Made by a program: the position numbers and the translations under genes. A model generated the notes under the pieces. The model was not told the DNA's origin. It did no database searches and saw only the letters and a list, made by a program, of their open reading frames with translations. A stretch of 36,021 nt of DNA from an uncultured Collinsella sp. (GTDB taxonomy: Bacteria > Actinomycetota > Coriobacteriia > Coriobacteriales > Coriobacteriaceae): NCBI GenBank assembly GCA_900752275.1, contig CAADUS010000039.1, positions 1-36,021 on the forward strand. The letters are read 5' to 3'. Numbering within the stretch: position 1 is the stretch's first letter; every line of letters starts with the position of its first letter. Shown here piece after piece: positions 1 through 8,190 of this stretch.

Positions 1-1044
1 ACCGTCGCGGTCGCCTTCGTGGCTATCGTGATTGGCGAGCTGGTTCCCAAGCGCATCGGCCTCGCCAATGCCGACGGCGTATCCAAGCCGGTCGTGGGCC
101 CCCTGTCGTTTTTCCAAAAGATCGCCCGCCCGCTCGTGTGGCTGACCGGCGCCTGCTCCGATGGCCTGGCCCGTATCCTGCGCATCAAGAGCGCCGACGA
201 CCGCCAGAACGTCTCGGAGGAGGAGATCAAGTACATGGTCTCGGAGCAGGACGACCTGCTCGACGAGGAAAAGCGTATGATCCACGAGATCTTCGACCTG
301 GGCGACACCGTTGCCCGCGAGGTCATGGTGCCGCGCGTGGACACCACCATGTGCGAGGACGACGAGACGGTCGCCGACGTGCTGTCCACCATGCGCCAGA
401 CCGGCTTTAGCCGCATCCCCGTCTATCACGAGGATCCCGACAACGTCGCGGGCATCGCGCACATCAAGGATCTGATTCAGCCCGCGCTCGACGGCAAGGG
501 CGACCAGCCCATCGCCGATTACCTGCGCGACGCCACCTTTGTGCCCGACACCAAGGACATCCTGCCGCTGCTGTCCGAGATGCAGACTTCGCACGACCAG
601 ATCGTAGTGGTCGTGGACGAGTACGGCGGCACGGCCGGCATCATTACCATCGAGGACATCGTCGAGGAGATCGTGGGCGAGATCGAGGACGAGTTCGACC
701 CCGACAACAAGTACCTCACGCGCCTTTCGCGCCGCGAGTGGCTCGTCGATGGGCGTTTTTCGTGCGATGACGCGATTGAGCTTGGTTGGCCGCTCGAGGA
801 AAGCGATGATTATGAGACCATCGCCGGCTGGATTTTGGAGCTTTGCGACTCGGTGCCCGACATCGGAGAGGTGTTTGAGGTTGCGGGGTACAAGTTTAAG
901 GTGCAGTCGATGCGCGGCCAGCGCATCTCGCTCATTCGCGTGATCGCTCCGGCCGAAACCGATAAGAAGGATTCCGAGCCCTCGGCAGATAAGCCGACGG
1001 TGTCGGGTGCGGGCTCTGCGGACCCGCACGACGGCGACGAGTAG
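1..1044 (+). CDS. CNNM/CorC (HlyC)-family CBS-domain membrane protein, 5'-truncated by window edge
   Basis: The reading frame is open from base 1, so the gene starts upstream of the window; the GTG at 19 is probably internal. The first residues contain GELVPKR, a motif at the end of the DUF21/CNNM transmembrane domain. A cytosolic pair of CBS domains follows (about residues 75-205 of the visible part, with DEYGGTAGIITIEDI at the end of CBS2). A CorC_HlyC domain comes next (about 220-305), then an acidic, low-complexity tail. Family members are implicated in Mg2+/Co2+ efflux or cation homeostasis; the hemolysin name is historical. The next gene starts 24 bp downstream, so they may be co-transcribed. 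The family is certain, the transported ion is not. Confidence 0.9.
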   Translation, partial: TVAVAFVAIVIGELVPKRIGLANADGVSKPVVGPLSFFQKIARPLVWLTGACSDGLARILRIKSADDRQNVSEEEIKYMVSEQDDLLDEEKRMIHEIFDLGDTVAREVMVPRVDTTMCEDDETVADVLSTMRQTGFSRIPVYHEDPDNVAGIAHIKDLIQPALDGKGDQPIADYLRDATFVPDTKDILPLLSEMQTSHDQIVVVVDEYGGTAGIITIEDIVEEIVGEIEDEFDPDNKYLTRLSRREWLVDGRFSCDDAIELGWPLEESDDYETIAGWILELCDSVPDIGEVFEVAGYKFKVQSMRGQRISLIRVIAPAETDKKDSEPSADKPTVSGAGSADPHDGDE

Positions 1045-1068
1045 GGCAAGGAAGAGTAGGGGAGAGTT

Positions 1069-1914
1069 ATGGCAGGCCTGTTCAACATCCTTAAGGTCAC
1101 CGTCAGCGAGGACAAGATCTGCGCGCATGTGCTGGTGAACCCCGGCATGCCGCTCATGACCTCGGAGGACATCGAGGCCACGGCGCGCGTGTACTACCTG
1201 GTGCCCGCGATTGCCAAGCACCTGTGCCTGGGCGATTCCGGTCGCGAGTTCCAGGACTGCATGGGCCAGACCGAGCTTTGCCATCTGTTGGAGCACGTGA
1301 CGGTCGAGCTCATGAACGAGACCGGTCTCGCTGGCAGCATTTCGTGCGGCCGCACTCGCGTGAGCGAGCACGACGAGCGCGTCTTTGAGGTCGAGCTTTC
1401 GTGTCCCGACGACGCGCTGGCCATCGGCGCGCTGTCTTCGGCGACCTTTATGATGGATTGGGCCTATCTGCATGCCGACCAGCCCGCTCCCGATGTGGAC
1501 GGTACGGTCGCGGGTTTGCGCAACCTGGTACTGGGCATGCGTGCCGAGGCCGAGGGCAAGGACCCACACGAGGCCGTCGCCGCCGCAAACGCCGAGGGCG
1601 AGGCCGGGGACGCGACCGAGGACGAGGCGCCTGCCGAGGCTGCCTTTGAGCCTGCCAACGATGCCCCTGCCGAGGAGACCGTTGAGCCCGAGCCCGCGGA
1701 GCCCCAGGACGTCCCGAGCTTTGATGACGAGCCACAGGAGGCAATCGATACCGAGGGCGCGACCGCCGAGAGCCACGAGGCCGCCGCTGCCGTCTACGGT
1801 GGCGCGGCGACGGCTCCGGTTGCCCCTGCGCACGAGGGAACGCTGCCGCTCGTTGACGGCGCCGGCGAGGACCCGGCCGCCACGGTAGCCATGCCGGCCG
1901 TGCCGCAGGAGTAG
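1069..1914 (+). CDS. stand-alone protein resembling the N-terminal domain of cyanophycin synthetase, with acidic tail
   Basis: The 281-aa protein starts at an ATG preceded by a GGGGAG ribosome site. Residues about 1-140 are folded-looking and carry HLLEHVTVEL followed by GLAGSISCGRTR. This matches the pattern HxxEHVALELQ...G...GRTR in the N-terminal domain of cyanophycin synthetase (CphA). The ATP-grasp and Mur-ligase domains of CphA are absent. Residues about 150-281 are a disordered Ala/Glu/Pro-rich acidic tail. No signal peptide or membrane segment is visible. In CphA this domain contacts the polymer; what it does alone is unknown. The relationship is judged by eye from motif order, so it is an inference. 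It may be co-transcribed with the CBS protein upstream. Confidence 0.72.
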   Translation: MAGLFNILKVTVSEDKICAHVLVNPGMPLMTSEDIEATARVYYLVPAIAKHLCLGDSGREFQDCMGQTELCHLLEHVTVELMNETGLAGSISCGRTRVSEHDERVFEVELSCPDDALAIGALSSATFMMDWAYLHADQPAPDVDGTVAGLRNLVLGMRAEAEGKDPHEAVAAANAEGEAGDATEDEAPAEAAFEPANDAPAEETVEPEPAEPQDVPSFDDEPQEAIDTEGATAESHEAAAAVYGGAATAPVAPAHEGTLPLVDGAGEDPAATVAMPAVPQE

Positions 1915-1993
1915 GCTCACTCGCTTATCACCATCATGTACCTGCGCCTTTACCGTACGCAGATGAGCAAGACGGCAAGTGCTGTGCTGCGGG

Positions 1994-1999
1994 TATAAT
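1994..1999 (+). promoter_or_regulatory. -10 promoter element upstream of ytxH-like gene
   Basis: A perfect TATAAT lies about 50 bp before the YtxH-like start. No good -35 box is seen 16-18 bp upstream. The same TATAATG word occurs before the antiterminator gene at 13131, so this strain may use strong -10 boxes with weak -35 boxes. Confidence 0.55.
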
Positions 2000-2050
2000 G
2001 GACAACATTCAAACGGTGGGCGCCGAGGTGCCCGCAGGAGAGGAATGAAC

Positions 2051-2440
2051 ATGGGTAAGACTTTCAACTTTATCTCGGGTGCGCTCTTCGGTGCCGCCGC
2101 CGGCGCCATCATCGGCGTCGCCCTGGCTCCGCGCTCGGGTGCCGAGACCCGCGCCATGGCTGCCGATATCGCCAACGACGCCTGGGATAACATGCGCGAC
2201 ACCTACGAGCACGGTGCCGAGGAGGCCCGCGCCGCGGTCAACGATTTTGGCCCGATGGTCGACGCCAAGACCGATGACCTGCGTGCCAAGGTTGACCTTG
2301 CCCGCGAGCGCATGGACCAGCTGCGCGAGCAGCTCAACGACGCCATCTCGGGTGGTAACGTGACGCCCGCCGCCGATGTCGTGGTCGAGAACGCCGTCGA
2401 GGCCGACACCGAGGCCGCGGAACCTTCGACCGAGGCATAA
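2051..2440 (+). CDS. YtxH-domain protein
   Basis: Small protein of 129 aa. Near the N-terminus it has one Gly/Ala-rich hydrophobic segment ending in LAPRSGAETR, the signature of YtxH-domain (PF12732) proteins. A long amphipathic, probably helical or coiled region and an acidic tail follow. The ATG at 2051 is preferred over 2045 because GAGG at 2040-2043 is then 7 bp away; the two starts differ by two residues. The stop overlaps the start of the PRC-barrel gene by one base (TAATG), so translation is coupled. YtxH proteins are often linked to general stress, but the exact role here is unknown. Confidence 0.85.
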   Translation: MGKTFNFISGALFGAAAGAIIGVALAPRSGAETRAMAADIANDAWDNMRDTYEHGAEEARAAVNDFGPMVDAKTDDLRAKVDLARERMDQLREQLNDAISGGNVTPAADVVVENAVEADTEAAEPSTEA

Positions 2441-3195
2441 TGCGCGCTGGGGATTTTGTCGGCGCCAAGATCTATCGCAAGCCTACCGAGGATAAGCGCA
2501 CCAAAAAAGACGGCACGCCGCGCACCCCTAAAAAGCTTGGCAAGATTCACTTTCCGGTCTTTACCCCGGGCGGTACGCGCGTGGTGGGCTTTATGGTTCG
2601 CCAGTCCGATATCGCGGGTATGATCGAGCGCCCTGATCGATTTGTGGCGCTCGATGCCATTGGCGTCTACGAGGGCGCCATCGCGGTTGATGACGTCAAG
2701 GGCACCTACGATGCCGCTGCGGCCAAGCGCCTCGACATCAACCTGGACGATTGCATTATCTGGGTTGGCATGGACGTGCGCACGGAGTCGGGCGATGTCG
2801 TGGGCTATTGCTCGGATGTGGAGTTCAAGCCGCGTTCGGGTATTGTGCAGTCGTTCTATGTGACCGCCGGCACCGCCTCGAGTGTGCTGGTGGGCGACAC
2901 GCAGATGCCGCCGACGATGCTGCGCGGTTATGCAGACGGCGCGATGATCGTTTCGGACGAGGTCAAGTCAATCGGGTATTCGGGCGGCGTCGCTGCAAAG
3001 GCTGCCGAGGCAAGCGTCGCGGTGGGCGATAAGGTCAAGAAGGGCGCCAAGGTGCTCGATGACAAGGGTTCGGTCGCCGTGGACAAGGGCAGCCGCGCAC
3101 TGGGCAAGCAGCTCGGCAAGACGCGCGGTATGTTCAAGGCCTTTAAGGACGAATATCAAAAGGCGAGCGGGGGCTCGTCAAAAGCTGGCAAATAG
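2440..3195 (+). CDS. PRC-barrel domain protein
   Basis: A 251-aa protein whose ATG overlaps the stop of the YtxH-like gene. The first part looks like a PRC-barrel beta domain (MRAGDFVGAKIY..., then FTPGGTRVVGFMV). A second similar module follows around residues 105-175 (IIWVGMDVRTESGDVVGYCSDVEF). The last 60 residues are Lys-rich and alternate with Gly/Val, suggesting a basic tail that may bind RNA, DNA or the membrane surface. No membrane segment is seen. PRC barrels are adaptor domains found in RimM and in photosynthetic reaction centre H subunits. The Mg2+-related gene at 4995 also begins with PRC-like modules. Confidence 0.75.
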   Translation: MRAGDFVGAKIYRKPTEDKRTKKDGTPRTPKKLGKIHFPVFTPGGTRVVGFMVRQSDIAGMIERPDRFVALDAIGVYEGAIAVDDVKGTYDAAAAKRLDINLDDCIIWVGMDVRTESGDVVGYCSDVEFKPRSGIVQSFYVTAGTASSVLVGDTQMPPTMLRGYADGAMIVSDEVKSIGYSGGVAAKAAEASVAVGDKVKKGAKVLDDKGSVAVDKGSRALGKQLGKTRGMFKAFKDEYQKASGGSSKAGK

Positions 3196-3216
3196 CGACG
3201 TACCAAATGATGGGAG

Positions 3217-3253
3217 GCGAGCCGGAGACCTGTTGCTCCGGCTCGCTGTGTTT
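3217..3253 (+). terminator. hairpin after the PRC-barrel gene
   Basis: An 11-bp perfect stem GCGAGCCGGAG / CTCCGGCTCGC (3217-3227 and 3236-3246) with an 8-nt loop is followed by TGTGTTTA. It lies 22 bp after the stop. It may act as an intrinsic terminator, but the T-tract is weak and it sits just before the next ribosome site. Confidence 0.55.
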
Positions 3254-3267
3254 ATGGGGGAGGGCAC

Positions 3268-4674
3268 ATGCGCCAAAACGGATCTAACTTAAACGGGCGC
3301 TCGGGTGCGCGTCCGACGGCGCGCCGCGACCTGGGGCAGCTGCCCAGCGGCCAGCGCAAGCGTCGCCGTAAGCCCGGCGCGATGTACCTCAACCATAGCC
3401 GTTGGTTTAGCGACCGCAGCGCTCGCATCGGCAACAGCCGCACGCCCCGTCGTTCGTCTCGCCTGCCCTATGCGCTCATCGCCGTGGGTTGCGCGCTCGT
3501 ACTGTTTATCGCTGCCGTCGTGGGCTACGTCAACCGCAGCGTGGATGTCGTCCTCAACGGCCAGGAGACTGCGGTGCGCGTCGGCTCTACGCTGCAAAAT
3601 CTCATCGACGATCAGGAGCTGACCGATACCTACGACGCGGGGGCCCTGCTGGCCGTTGCCGACAGCGTGCTGACCCGCCATGGCGGCGAAAAGCTGTCGG
3701 TAAAGGTGGACGGCAAGCGTATAAAACAGGGCAAGTGGAAAAGCCGCGAGCTTACGGGCGGCGAGAAGGTGACGGTCAAAGACGGCCGCGACACGTACGA
3801 GAAGCACGAGGTCCAGGCGACGGTTATCGAGCCCAAGCTCAAGGTCGAGGGCACGGGTGCCATCGAGTACGTCAAGACGTGGGGCATCCAGGGCCGCTCC
3901 GAGGTGTGGGTCGGCGAACAGTCGGGCAAAACGCAGGACCGCGGCGAGGTCGTGCCCGCCACCGATTGCGTGGTCGAGTGCGCGAGCGTGGCGCCCAAGG
4001 GCAACGAAAAGTACGTGGCGCTGACGTTTGATGAGGGCCCGAGCGGAGCGACCAAGCAGATCTTGCAAGTGCTCAAGGAAAAGGGCGTCACGGCGACGTT
4101 CTTCCTGTCGGGCGATGCGGCCGAGGCCTCGCCTGCTACTGCCAAGGCGATTGTCGATGCCGGCTGCGAGGTCGGCTCCAACAGCTACCGCGACGAGTCG
4201 CTCAAGGGCCAGGAACGCGATGCTGTGCGCGAGCAGGTTTCGAAGGGCACCGAGGCGATCAAGTCCGCGACCGGCGTGAAGACGATGCTTTTGCGTGCTC
4301 CCTACGCAGCCTTTGACGAGCAAAACTGGATTGATGCAATGGACCTGGTGTCTGCCGTGGTCTCGTGGAATATCGATTCGGGCGACTGGCTGCTCAACGG
4401 TGCCGACGAGCAGGTCTCGACGGTGCTCGATTCGGTGACGCCAGGCAACATTGTGCTGCTGACCGATAACGATAAGTGCGCCGAGCAGACGCTCGAGGCG
4501 CTGCCGCAGATTATCGACGGGCTTATTGCCGACGGCTACAAAATCGTGACGTTGAGCGATCTGGTCAAGACGGACGCATCGCTGAGCAAAAAGCTCACCT
4601 CGCTGACGAAGGTCACCATGCCCAAAAACGCCGTGTTCCCCCAGCTCGCCGAAGATGACGACACCACAGACTAG
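3268..4674 (+). CDS. membrane-anchored NodB-like polysaccharide deacetylase homologue, metal site degenerate
   Basis: 468 aa from an ATG behind GGGGGAGG. A basic N-terminal tail (about 65 aa) leads to one membrane segment (about 70-90). A DUF348/G5-like extracellular part follows (VVLNGQETAVRVGSTLQNL), then a NodB fold from about 245 to 430. Family enzymes remove acetyl groups from peptidoglycan or other glycans using a metal held by Asp-His-His. Here motif 1 is TFDEGP (D255 kept, metal Asp replaced by E256). Motif 2, normally HxxxH, is NSYRD (N305, D309). R343 and D373-W374 are kept. The catalytic His of motif 5 is T399. It is probably inactive as a classical deacetylase, or uses an altered site. 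A role as a wall-binding protein is possible. Confidence 0.85.
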   Translation: MRQNGSNLNGRSGARPTARRDLGQLPSGQRKRRRKPGAMYLNHSRWFSDRSARIGNSRTPRRSSRLPYALIAVGCALVLFIAAVVGYVNRSVDVVLNGQETAVRVGSTLQNLIDDQELTDTYDAGALLAVADSVLTRHGGEKLSVKVDGKRIKQGKWKSRELTGGEKVTVKDGRDTYEKHEVQATVIEPKLKVEGTGAIEYVKTWGIQGRSEVWVGEQSGKTQDRGEVVPATDCVVECASVAPKGNEKYVALTFDEGPSGATKQILQVLKEKGVTATFFLSGDAAEASPATAKAIVDAGCEVGSNSYRDESLKGQERDAVREQVSKGTEAIKSATGVKTMLLRAPYAAFDEQNWIDAMDLVSAVVSWNIDSGDWLLNGADEQVSTVLDSVTPGNIVLLTDNDKCAEQTLEALPQIIDGLIADGYKIVTLSDLVKTDASLSKKLTSLTKVTMPKNAVFPQLAEDDDTTD

Positions 4675-4994
4675 TCATGTAAGAACGTCCCCAATGACTA
4701 TGTTACGGATGCGTCAGCGTTTGGTATGCCTGCGATGTGCGACGCATAAATTTGGCGCCACGGCGCGATGCTGATGCTATAGTTACTGCGGATAACAAGG
4801 GTCAAGAGAAAGGTTGCAGGTGAAATCCAAACCTCGACCATACAGTCGATGACCCCATGCAGGTGCTTCTTGCGCATGCACGGGGTGTGAGCGCCGAGCG
4901 GCGTGCCGCCCGCGCATGCGTATACATATCTAAAAGTCCACGGACGGCGCGCCGGCATGGTCGCAGTCCGAAGGGATAATGATGGGGAGCACCA
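4675..4994 (+). promoter_or_regulatory. promoter and structured 5' leader of the Mg2+ gene pair
   Basis: This 320-bp gap has no gene. A stem ATGCGTC/GACGCAT (4709-4715, 4741-4747) may close the upstream unit. An extended -10 element TGCTATAGT lies at 4775-4783, so transcription should start near 4790 and leave a leader of about 205 nt. The leader can form TCGAC/GTCGA hairpins and a CCCCATGCA/TGCACGGGG stem, followed by GC-rich helices. Short words reminiscent of M-box Mg2+ riboswitches occur in order (ACTGC, GGGTCAA, CCATACAGT), but the diagnostic CCCA/TGGG pairing is absent. A riboswitch is therefore only a hypothesis. Confidence 0.4.
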
Positions 4995-6839
4995 GTGAAT
5001 TATCTGAGTGAGATGCTCAAACTGCCGGTTTTGGACGTCGATGGCGAAAAGCTCGGCGTTGTGAACGATTTTGGCATTGCTACCGGCGAAGTTTTTCCGC
5101 ACGTGACGTCGCTCGCGTTCCGCGGACCCGGCAAGACGCCATTTATGATCAGCTGGCGCAAATGGGTCGACCGTATCGACGAGACGGGTGTACACCTTAA
5201 GTCGCCGGCCACCGAAATCCGTTTTTCGTACTTGCAGCCGACCGAACTCTTGCTTGCCCGCGACGTGCTTAACAAGCAGATCGTCGACACACAGGGCATG
5301 AAGGTCGTGCGCGTAAACGATATCAAGTTTTCCATGTCGGGCGAAAATCAGCTGCGCCTGCTGGGTGCCGAAGTTGGCGCCCGCGGTCTGCTGCGCGCGA
5401 TCAGCCCCGCCCTTGAGCATGTCGTCGAGGGCTTTATGAAGCACCTGGGCAAACCGCTCGGCGAGGATATCATCGCCTGGTCCTACATGGACCTGCTCGA
5501 TCGTTCGACTAAAAACATCCAGCTGTCGGTGTCGCACAAGACGCTCGGCGAGCTGCACCCCGCCGACATTGCCGACATTATCGAACAGCTCGACCCGCGC
5601 CTGCGTGCGCAGGTGTTCGCGCAGCTCGATACCGCCCAGGCCGCCGAGGCCATCTCGGAGTTCGATGACGACGAGCTTATGACCGAGATGCTCGAAGGCT
5701 TGTCCGATACGGACGCATCGTCGATGCTGGCCATGATGGACCCGGACGACGCCGCCGACCTGATCGACGAGCTCGATTACGAGAAGGCCGAGAAGCTGTT
5801 GCGCCTGATGGGCGTTCAGGAAGAGAAGGCGATTCGTAACCTGCTGGGCTATGAGGACAACACCGCCGGCCGCATCATGACCTCGGAGTTTGTTTCCCTG
5901 CCCGCCACGGCGACGGTTGCTGACGCCATCGAGGCGATTCGCCAGCTCGATGAGGACTTCGAGAGCGTCTACTACGTCTATACCGAGGACCCGAGCGGCA
6001 TGCTCACCGGCGTGCTTTCGCTACGCACGCTTATCGTGGCCGACCGCGACGCCACGCTGGGCCAGCTGGCCTATCGCGACCTGGTTTATGTATCGCCCGA
6101 CGATGACCAGGAAGACGTAACGGACGAGATGACCAAGTACGACCTGGTTGCCATTCCCGTTTGCGACGAGAACCGTCACATCTTGGGTATCGTGACCTTT
6201 GACGACGCCATGGACGTTATCGCCGAGGAGCACCAGGAGGACCTGCAGATCGCAGGCGTTGGCTCGGGCGATAGCGCGTCCGACGATTCGACGAATGTGC
6301 TCAGCTGGTTTGTGCATCGCCAGTACTGGGTTGTCGTGTGGGGCATTGCCTCGTGCATCATGGCAACGGTGCTTGGGACGGCGCTGGGCTCGGCGCATCT
6401 GGTGGTGTTCCCCATGTGCGCCATGCCGCTCGTGCTGCTGGCTGCCTCGCGTATGGTGTCGTTTGTCAAGAACTACTTCTTGGAATACGACGGCCATGAC
6501 GATGAGCCCAAGCCGTATCTGGGATTTTTCTTCCAGAGCACGGGCATGGGCCTGATTCTGTCGCTCGTGACCTACCTATGCGCCCAGCTGGTGCGCACCG
6601 CCGCATTCCTCGACGCGCCCATGTTTGAAGAGCAGCTCTTTACCGGCTGCTTTAACATCGCGGCCATCGTCTGCCTGATCGGCAACATGAGCGCCGTGAT
6701 TTACCTGATGGTGTTGTTCTGGCGTGACGAGCACGACCTCAATACGTCGGGTACCGCCATGAACGTCATTGCCGTCATGATTTCATGCGTGGCATACTGC
6801 ATCGCCGTAGCGCTGCTCACCATGTCGGTCATGGGGTAG
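4995..6839 (+). CDS. PRC-barrel / MgtE-N / CBS / five-TM protein, probable Mg2+ transport or regulatory subunit
   Basis: 614 aa from a GTG with GGGGAG 5 bp upstream. Domain order by eye is: two PRC-like beta modules (about 1-80 and 85-165), an MgtE N-terminal superhelical domain (about 175-285; LHPADIADIIEQLDP, DPDDAADLIDEL), a CBS pair (about 290-415; IMTSEFVSLPATATV, IVTFDDAMDVI), and then five hydrophobic segments (about 430-614). In MgtE the N and CBS domains close the pore when they bind Mg2+. The membrane domain here does not show the usual MgtE sequence, so channel activity is uncertain. It lies 8 bp before an NRAMP-related transporter gene, which suggests a joint task. Confidence 0.82.
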   Translation: MNYLSEMLKLPVLDVDGEKLGVVNDFGIATGEVFPHVTSLAFRGPGKTPFMISWRKWVDRIDETGVHLKSPATEIRFSYLQPTELLLARDVLNKQIVDTQGMKVVRVNDIKFSMSGENQLRLLGAEVGARGLLRAISPALEHVVEGFMKHLGKPLGEDIIAWSYMDLLDRSTKNIQLSVSHKTLGELHPADIADIIEQLDPRLRAQVFAQLDTAQAAEAISEFDDDELMTEMLEGLSDTDASSMLAMMDPDDAADLIDELDYEKAEKLLRLMGVQEEKAIRNLLGYEDNTAGRIMTSEFVSLPATATVADAIEAIRQLDEDFESVYYVYTEDPSGMLTGVLSLRTLIVADRDATLGQLAYRDLVYVSPDDDQEDVTDEMTKYDLVAIPVCDENRHILGIVTFDDAMDVIAEEHQEDLQIAGVGSGDSASDDSTNVLSWFVHRQYWVVVWGIASCIMATVLGTALGSAHLVVFPMCAMPLVLLAASRMVSFVKNYFLEYDGHDDEPKPYLGFFFQSTGMGLILSLVTYLCAQLVRTAAFLDAPMFEEQLFTGCFNIAAIVCLIGNMSAVIYLMVLFWRDEHDLNTSGTAMNVIAVMISCVAYCIAVALLTMSVMG

Positions 6840-6847
6840 GTGGTCGC

Positions 6848-8110
6848 GTGCAAAACACGAAGCAAAAGGCGAGCACCAAGCAAAAGCTGACCATCGCGGC
6901 CATCTTTGGCGCCATGGGCCCTGGCCTTCTGGCGGCGCTTTCGGGTAATGACGCCGGTGGCATCGCCACGTATTCCAGCGCCGGTGCCAGCTATGGCTAC
7001 AAGATGCTGTGGATGCTTCCCGTCATGACCGTGCTGCTTATCGTGACGCAGGAGACTGCGGCGCGTTGCGGCTGCGTCACAGGCAAGGGCCTGGCCTCGC
7101 TCATCCGCGAGCGCTTTGGCGTGCGCAGGAGCGTGCTGGCCATGGCGGCGCTGCTGATCGCCAATACAGCCGTGACCATTTCGGAGTTTGCGGGTATCGC
7201 GAGCGGCCTTGCCCTCTTTGGCGTGCCGGCGAGCATCTCGGTGCCGCTGGTGGCACTGCTGGTTTGGATGCTTACCATGTCGGGTAGCTTCCAGCGCATC
7301 GAGAAGATTCTGCTGCTGGTGAGTTGTGTGTTTGTGACCTACATTGTCGCTGCATTTATGGCTGGCCCCAGCTGGGGCGAGGTGGCAGTCGACCTGGTTG
7401 TGCCCAACATTCAAAACGACCCCAGCTACGTGTCGCTTGTGGTCGCAACGATCGGTACCACCATCGCACCGTGGATGATTTTCTTGGCACAGAACAACGT
7501 GGTCGATAAGAATGCGGGCGAGGACGATATCGTGCTGCAGCGCATCGACACCGTGAGCGGCTCGATTGCCGCCGATGTCATCGCCGGTTTTATTATCATC
7601 ACGACCGGTACGGTATTGTTCCCCGCGGGCATTCAGATTAGCGACGCTGCCGATGCCGCCCGCGCATTGGAGCCTATCGCGGGCCAGTGGTCCACGGTGC
7701 TGTTTGCCTCGGGCCTGGTCGCGGCGAGCTTCTTGGCCGCCTGTGTGCTGCCAGGCGTTACGTCCAGCGCCATCTGTGAGGCATTTGGCTGGGAGCGCGG
7801 TGCCGATCGCAGCTGGGACGAGGCCCCGGTCTATCGCGGCATCATTACGGCCATCATTGGCATCTCTGCCGTGCTGGTGCTTATGCCCGGTGTTGACCTG
7901 TTCCAGATTATGATGACCTCGCAGGTCATCAACGGCGTGCTGCTGCCCGTGGTTTTGGTGTTCCAAGTGGTTATCGCCGCCGATCGTCACATTATGGGCG
8001 CCAACCGCAACGGACGCGTGTGGAACGTGCTCACGTGGGCGACTATCGGTGTGATTACGGTGCTGACGGTCGTCATGTTTGTTCTGCAAGCGATGGGCTA
8101 CAGCGCGTAG
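6848..8110 (+). CDS. NRAMP-related transporter, probably NRMT-type Mg2+ importer
   Basis: About 420 aa with 11 or so membrane segments, from a GTG at 6848 preceded by GGGGTAGGTGG. The fold is NRAMP/SLC11 (GPGLLAAL..., then AGASYGYKMLW). The TM1 signature DPGN of Mn2+/Fe2+ NRAMPs is DAGG here (D35 kept, Asn replaced by G38). The TM6 signature MPH is APW (A207-P208-W209), so the soft-metal-selecting Met is missing. These are the changes expected in NRAMP-related Mg2+ transporters, a clade characterised in Clostridium and Eggerthella. The coupled upstream gene with MgtE-N and CBS domains supports Mg2+. A housekeeping Mn2+ transporter is less likely. Confidence 0.85.
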   Translation: MQNTKQKASTKQKLTIAAIFGAMGPGLLAALSGNDAGGIATYSSAGASYGYKMLWMLPVMTVLLIVTQETAARCGCVTGKGLASLIRERFGVRRSVLAMAALLIANTAVTISEFAGIASGLALFGVPASISVPLVALLVWMLTMSGSFQRIEKILLLVSCVFVTYIVAAFMAGPSWGEVAVDLVVPNIQNDPSYVSLVVATIGTTIAPWMIFLAQNNVVDKNAGEDDIVLQRIDTVSGSIAADVIAGFIIITTGTVLFPAGIQISDAADAARALEPIAGQWSTVLFASGLVAASFLAACVLPGVTSSAICEAFGWERGADRSWDEAPVYRGIITAIIGISAVLVLMPGVDLFQIMMTSQVINGVLLPVVLVFQVVIAADRHIMGANRNGRVWNVLTWATIGVITVLTVVMFVLQAMGYSA

Positions 8111-8190
8111 CGTCTCTTTTGGGTTTCGAGCGGGCCGTGGCCATGGGCTGCGGCCTGTTTTTGCCTGATGTAGGGGGTTGGTTATATACG

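Noticed and set aside
4790..4870. Canonical M-box (ykoK) Mg2+ riboswitch
   Set aside because: Words such as GGGTCAA and CCATACAGT occur in order, but the conserved 5' block and the CCCA/TGGG helix are missing. It is kept only as a hypothesis.
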